Source: Diploscapter coronatus | Taxonomy: Eukaryota > Nematoda > Chromadorea > Rhabditida > Rhabditidae | Length of the DNA: 64,000 bases | Direction of reading: 5' to 3' | Assembly: GCA_964036155.1 (NCBI GenBank) | Contig: OZ038422.1 | Coordinates: forward strand, 38,897,201 to 38,961,200 | Part shown: positions 61,687 through 64,000 of the stretch, in pieces | How the letters are laid out: each line of letters opens with the position of its first letter | How positions within the stretch are numbered: position 1 is the stretch's first letter | The notes under the pieces: generated by a model | Databases searched by the model: none | Seen by the model: the letters and a program-made list of their open reading frames with translations, nothing else | Told to the model about the DNA's origin: nothing | Position numbers and translations under genes: made by a program

Positions 61687-62896
61687 TTAGATTCTAGCTT
61701 CATTAGCGGCTTCTAACTCTTCTTCGATATCTTCAATGCTTCTTCGATTAACGGCCGAAGAAAATCTATCGAGAATGTCTGGAGCGTACATTCGTTTCTC
61801 ATAGGTCTCCAGTAACCATCCAGCGACTTCGACAAATCTCGAATAAATATCAGGATTCTAAATTATTCAACAATGGGAATCCCGTATTTACAATCTCAAC
61901 CTCGATTATTGGCTTGAACTTTTCGAACGGTGGAATACTCCAGGGCAGCTTCCCGTTCATCATTTCGAGCAGAACCACTCCAACACTCCACACGTCGGCC
62001 AAGCGTCCTAGAAGCTTTCATTTTGGCAAAGACAGAACAGACCCTGCACTTACCAGGCTTGGTAATTCCCCGCAGAACTTCAGGCGCAGAATATGCAATT
62101 GAGCCTTTGAATTGTTGTGAAGGAGCAGTTCCCATGCAGCACGAGCCGAAATCCGACAACTTTACGTTTCCACGCCCATCCCTAAAAAGAGTTCTATTTG
62201 AAATGAGAAATTCATGAAATTCCGTACATCAAGATATTCGCTGATTTGATGTCACCATGATAGATGGCGAAATCGGTCATGCTTGAGTGCAGATAGGCGA
62301 CTGCCAAAAGGATCTGAATTTGAAGATTGTGGAGACTCATTTCAGGCACGCAAATACCTGTTCTAGGAATTTTCCAACCGTAAACGGCTCAAGCCCATGA
62401 TAATTCTTGTTCTTTTGGGTGCTATCTTCATACGTGATATCAATAAACTCCCTCAACGTTCCTCCAGGCATGTATTCCATGATGATTTGGATGCGATTGG
62501 AATTATCCAGATAATTTAGTGCAAAGTACTGTACGATATTGCTATGATTGAGCTTTTCTGGAACCCAATATTTTATCGGGGTTGGAACGATAATATTCGT
62601 ACTCAGCAATTCCATATCGTATTCGTTCGTCTCCTTATCGTTCTTGACGACTTCCTTCACAGCAACATGCCATCCATCGGGCGTATGTTTCAACAGCACA
62701 TCCCCATTTGTTCCAGTTCCCAATATTCTGGAGAATAAGTCAACTTGAAACCAAGATCACTCAAATGCTCATACCTAATGACCGGCCACTGCTCTGCGTC
62801 CGTCCAAGTATACTCGTCGATAGGGTTTTCCTCGTCCTGCACCGTCGAATAGCTGCGGTTCGTCGATTTTCGGCTGCCACCACATTTCACACACAT
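61687..62896 (-). CDS. MEKK-like serine/threonine kinase with HGD loop
   Basis: The start at 62896 (MCVKCGGSRKSTNRSYSTVQ) lies 9 bases after a TTATTAG acceptor. The glycine loop is LGTGTNGDVLL, the lysine is in WHVAVKEV, and MEYMPGGTLREFI is the hinge and D-helix region (about 62470). The catalytic loop reads YHGDIKSANILM (about 62260), with Gly in place of the usual Arg of HRD; Asp, Lys and Asn are kept. SDFGSC is the metal motif, GSIAYSAPEV the activation-segment end and ADVWSVGVVLLEMM the F-helix. KSANIL and the APEV context point to the MAP3K/STE group. It ends RRSIEDIEEELEAANEARI, with the stop at 61687-61689. No long regulatory region is attached, unless the PB1 exons upstream belong to it. 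Confidence 0.8.
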
Positions 62897-63038
62897 TGAA
62901 GGAATCTAATAATACAATTTTACAACTGCCACGGTACCGTTGAGCCTACTTCAACGACGCTCCCACTTTTCCCGCTTGTAGTCGACAATTTTTTTTTCTC
63001 ATGAATTAATAATATCAATCTGCTAGATTTTTCAGATT

Positions 63039-63465
63039 CTAGTCGCTGAAATCTGGCATGTTTTCTAAGATTTGATTATAGTCCACCTTTATTTCCTCGT
63101 CCAGACCCTTCTGGTCACGAATCGGCCAGGATAACTTGCCTTCTTTCGTAGGTGGAGAGTAGATGATCATCTTCTTCATCGGCCATCTCTCTCTTATATA
63201 TCGCTTCACGTCGTCGTATTTCAGAGGCAGAAAATAGGTCTTCCTCGACATATCAGCGCCATAGACAAATCTAGAAATGTACTTTAATGGAGGCGACGAT
63301 TCACAAATAGTACTTGACAGTAACTGTCGGGCGTTTGACGATATCTTTCGTAGCTTTAATGAGATCACTCAGAATCTGCTGCCTGCTCTCCTTCTTTGGA
63401 ATCAGAGACGAGTCATCGACCCCGTTTCCGTTCTTCATATTCGAATTATCAGTCGTTGATTTCAT
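63039..63465 (-). CDS. PB1-domain protein, possible N-terminal half of the kinase
   Basis: Two exons join in phase (intron GTACTA...TTTCTAG). The start at 63465 gives MKSTTDNSNMKNGNGVDDSS and a polar N-terminus. A PB1 domain follows: TVTVKFVYGADMSRKTYFLP, LKYDDVKRYIRERWPMKKMI and IRDQKGLDEEI, similar to the MEKK2/3 PB1 (basic Lys in the first strand, KY.DV, NQ/DQ..LD..I). The frame ends NQILENMPDFSD at 63039-63041, 142 bp before the kinase start. The codon string ...DEEIK is followed by GTGGAC, which could also act as a donor joining in frame to the kinase exon at 62905. So this is either a separate PB1 adaptor upstream in an operon or the N-terminus of a PB1-kinase. Confidence 0.7.
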
Positions 63466-64000
63466 CTTGGGCAATAGCTTCTAAATCCAGTAAAGTTTAG
63501 TAAATTGAGCGTTTCACTTAAAGAAAATGAAAAGAGATAATACTTATATGTTAGGTAACGAGGAAGTATCATAAAATTTCAGATGAGATTTTAACAGAAA
63601 CTAAAACTTAATGCATAATAATTGGTGATCAGCACTCCATATGCTTCAGCGGTTTCCTACCCTCTTCGCTTCTTCTCAGTGTAAATCGAGAACAAATGGA
63701 AAGAAATTAAAAGAAAGGGTGGGGTGTGTCTATTCTCTTATCTGAGGGTGAGAACCAAGTAAAAATTTTACCCTTCGATAAAATATTTTACTTTCATTTT
63801 ACCAAGGGGTCAAATTTTTACTTGGGTCCCACTCCTGGTAGCAAACAGCTCTCGTTTGAATTGTCAACGCTACAGTGCAGTGTCTTGGCATGTCCGATGT
63901 CATTATGTTGAAAAATTGAGTAGAATTTTTCATCACACAAGTTTTAAAATAGATTTTTCGCTGAAATATCCTAAAATAGTCTCTACAATTTCACCAAAAC
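63466..64000. other. Upstream region at the window edge
   Basis: No gene seen. It holds an inverted repeat: 63755-63768 (CCAAGTAAAAATTT) and 63812-63825 (AAATTTTTACTTGG), perfect 14-bp arms around 43 bp. Confidence 0.5.

Overview
The window reads as nuclear DNA of a nematode. Introns are short (many 40-60 bp) and end in the worm-type acceptor TTTTCAG. The gene content includes an EPI-1/LAM-3-type laminin alpha, a patched-related (PTR) protein, a MADF-BESS regulator and a dysbindin. At 22550 there is a 22-nt element that matches nematode spliced leader SL1 at 21 positions and is followed at once by a GT donor. I could not assign a genus.

Layout. 1-1675: no gene recognised. 1676-4918 (-): secreted type-B carboxylesterase with a full catalytic triad and a 147-bp MITE in one intron. 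6368-11147 (+): multi-CUB surface protein with a GPI-type tail. 11478-16743 (-): EGF-repeat type I membrane protein. 17961-21968 (+): compact RING-SH3 protein, resolved to eight exons. 22550-22655 (+): SL1-like RNA candidate. 22725-24531 (-): receptor tyrosine kinase. 25165-26890 (-): Kelch-repeat gene with unclear 5' end. 28263-28411: copy of the last exon of the CUB gene. 28525-40700 (-): complete laminin alpha gene (LN, LE, L4, LE, L4, LE, coiled coil, five LG), the dominant feature. 42401-43345 (+): seven-exon Lys/Ser-rich basic protein, found only by joining small exons. 44201-48078 (-): MADF-BESS protein. 49121-52882 (-): PTR. 54318-55578 (+): unrecognised multi-exon gene. 56072-56515 (-): PMP3/UPF0057 membrane peptide. 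57756-59825 (-): ATG14/UVRAG-like autophagy factor. 60465-61417 (-): dysbindin. 61687-62896 (-): MEKK-like kinase with an HGD catalytic loop. 63039-63465 (-): PB1-domain protein.

Functionally the window mixes extracellular matrix and surface proteins (laminin, CUB, EGF, esterase, PTR) with a right-hand block of minus-strand genes for signalling and endolysosomal or autophagy traffic (PB1, MEKK, dysbindin, ATG14-like). That block is tightly packed (gaps about 142, 269 and 639 bp) and may be an operon. Exon-level calls were made by eye from frames and splice signals. Spans for the CUB, EGF, laminin, Kelch and kinase genes are outer limits, not full exon models.
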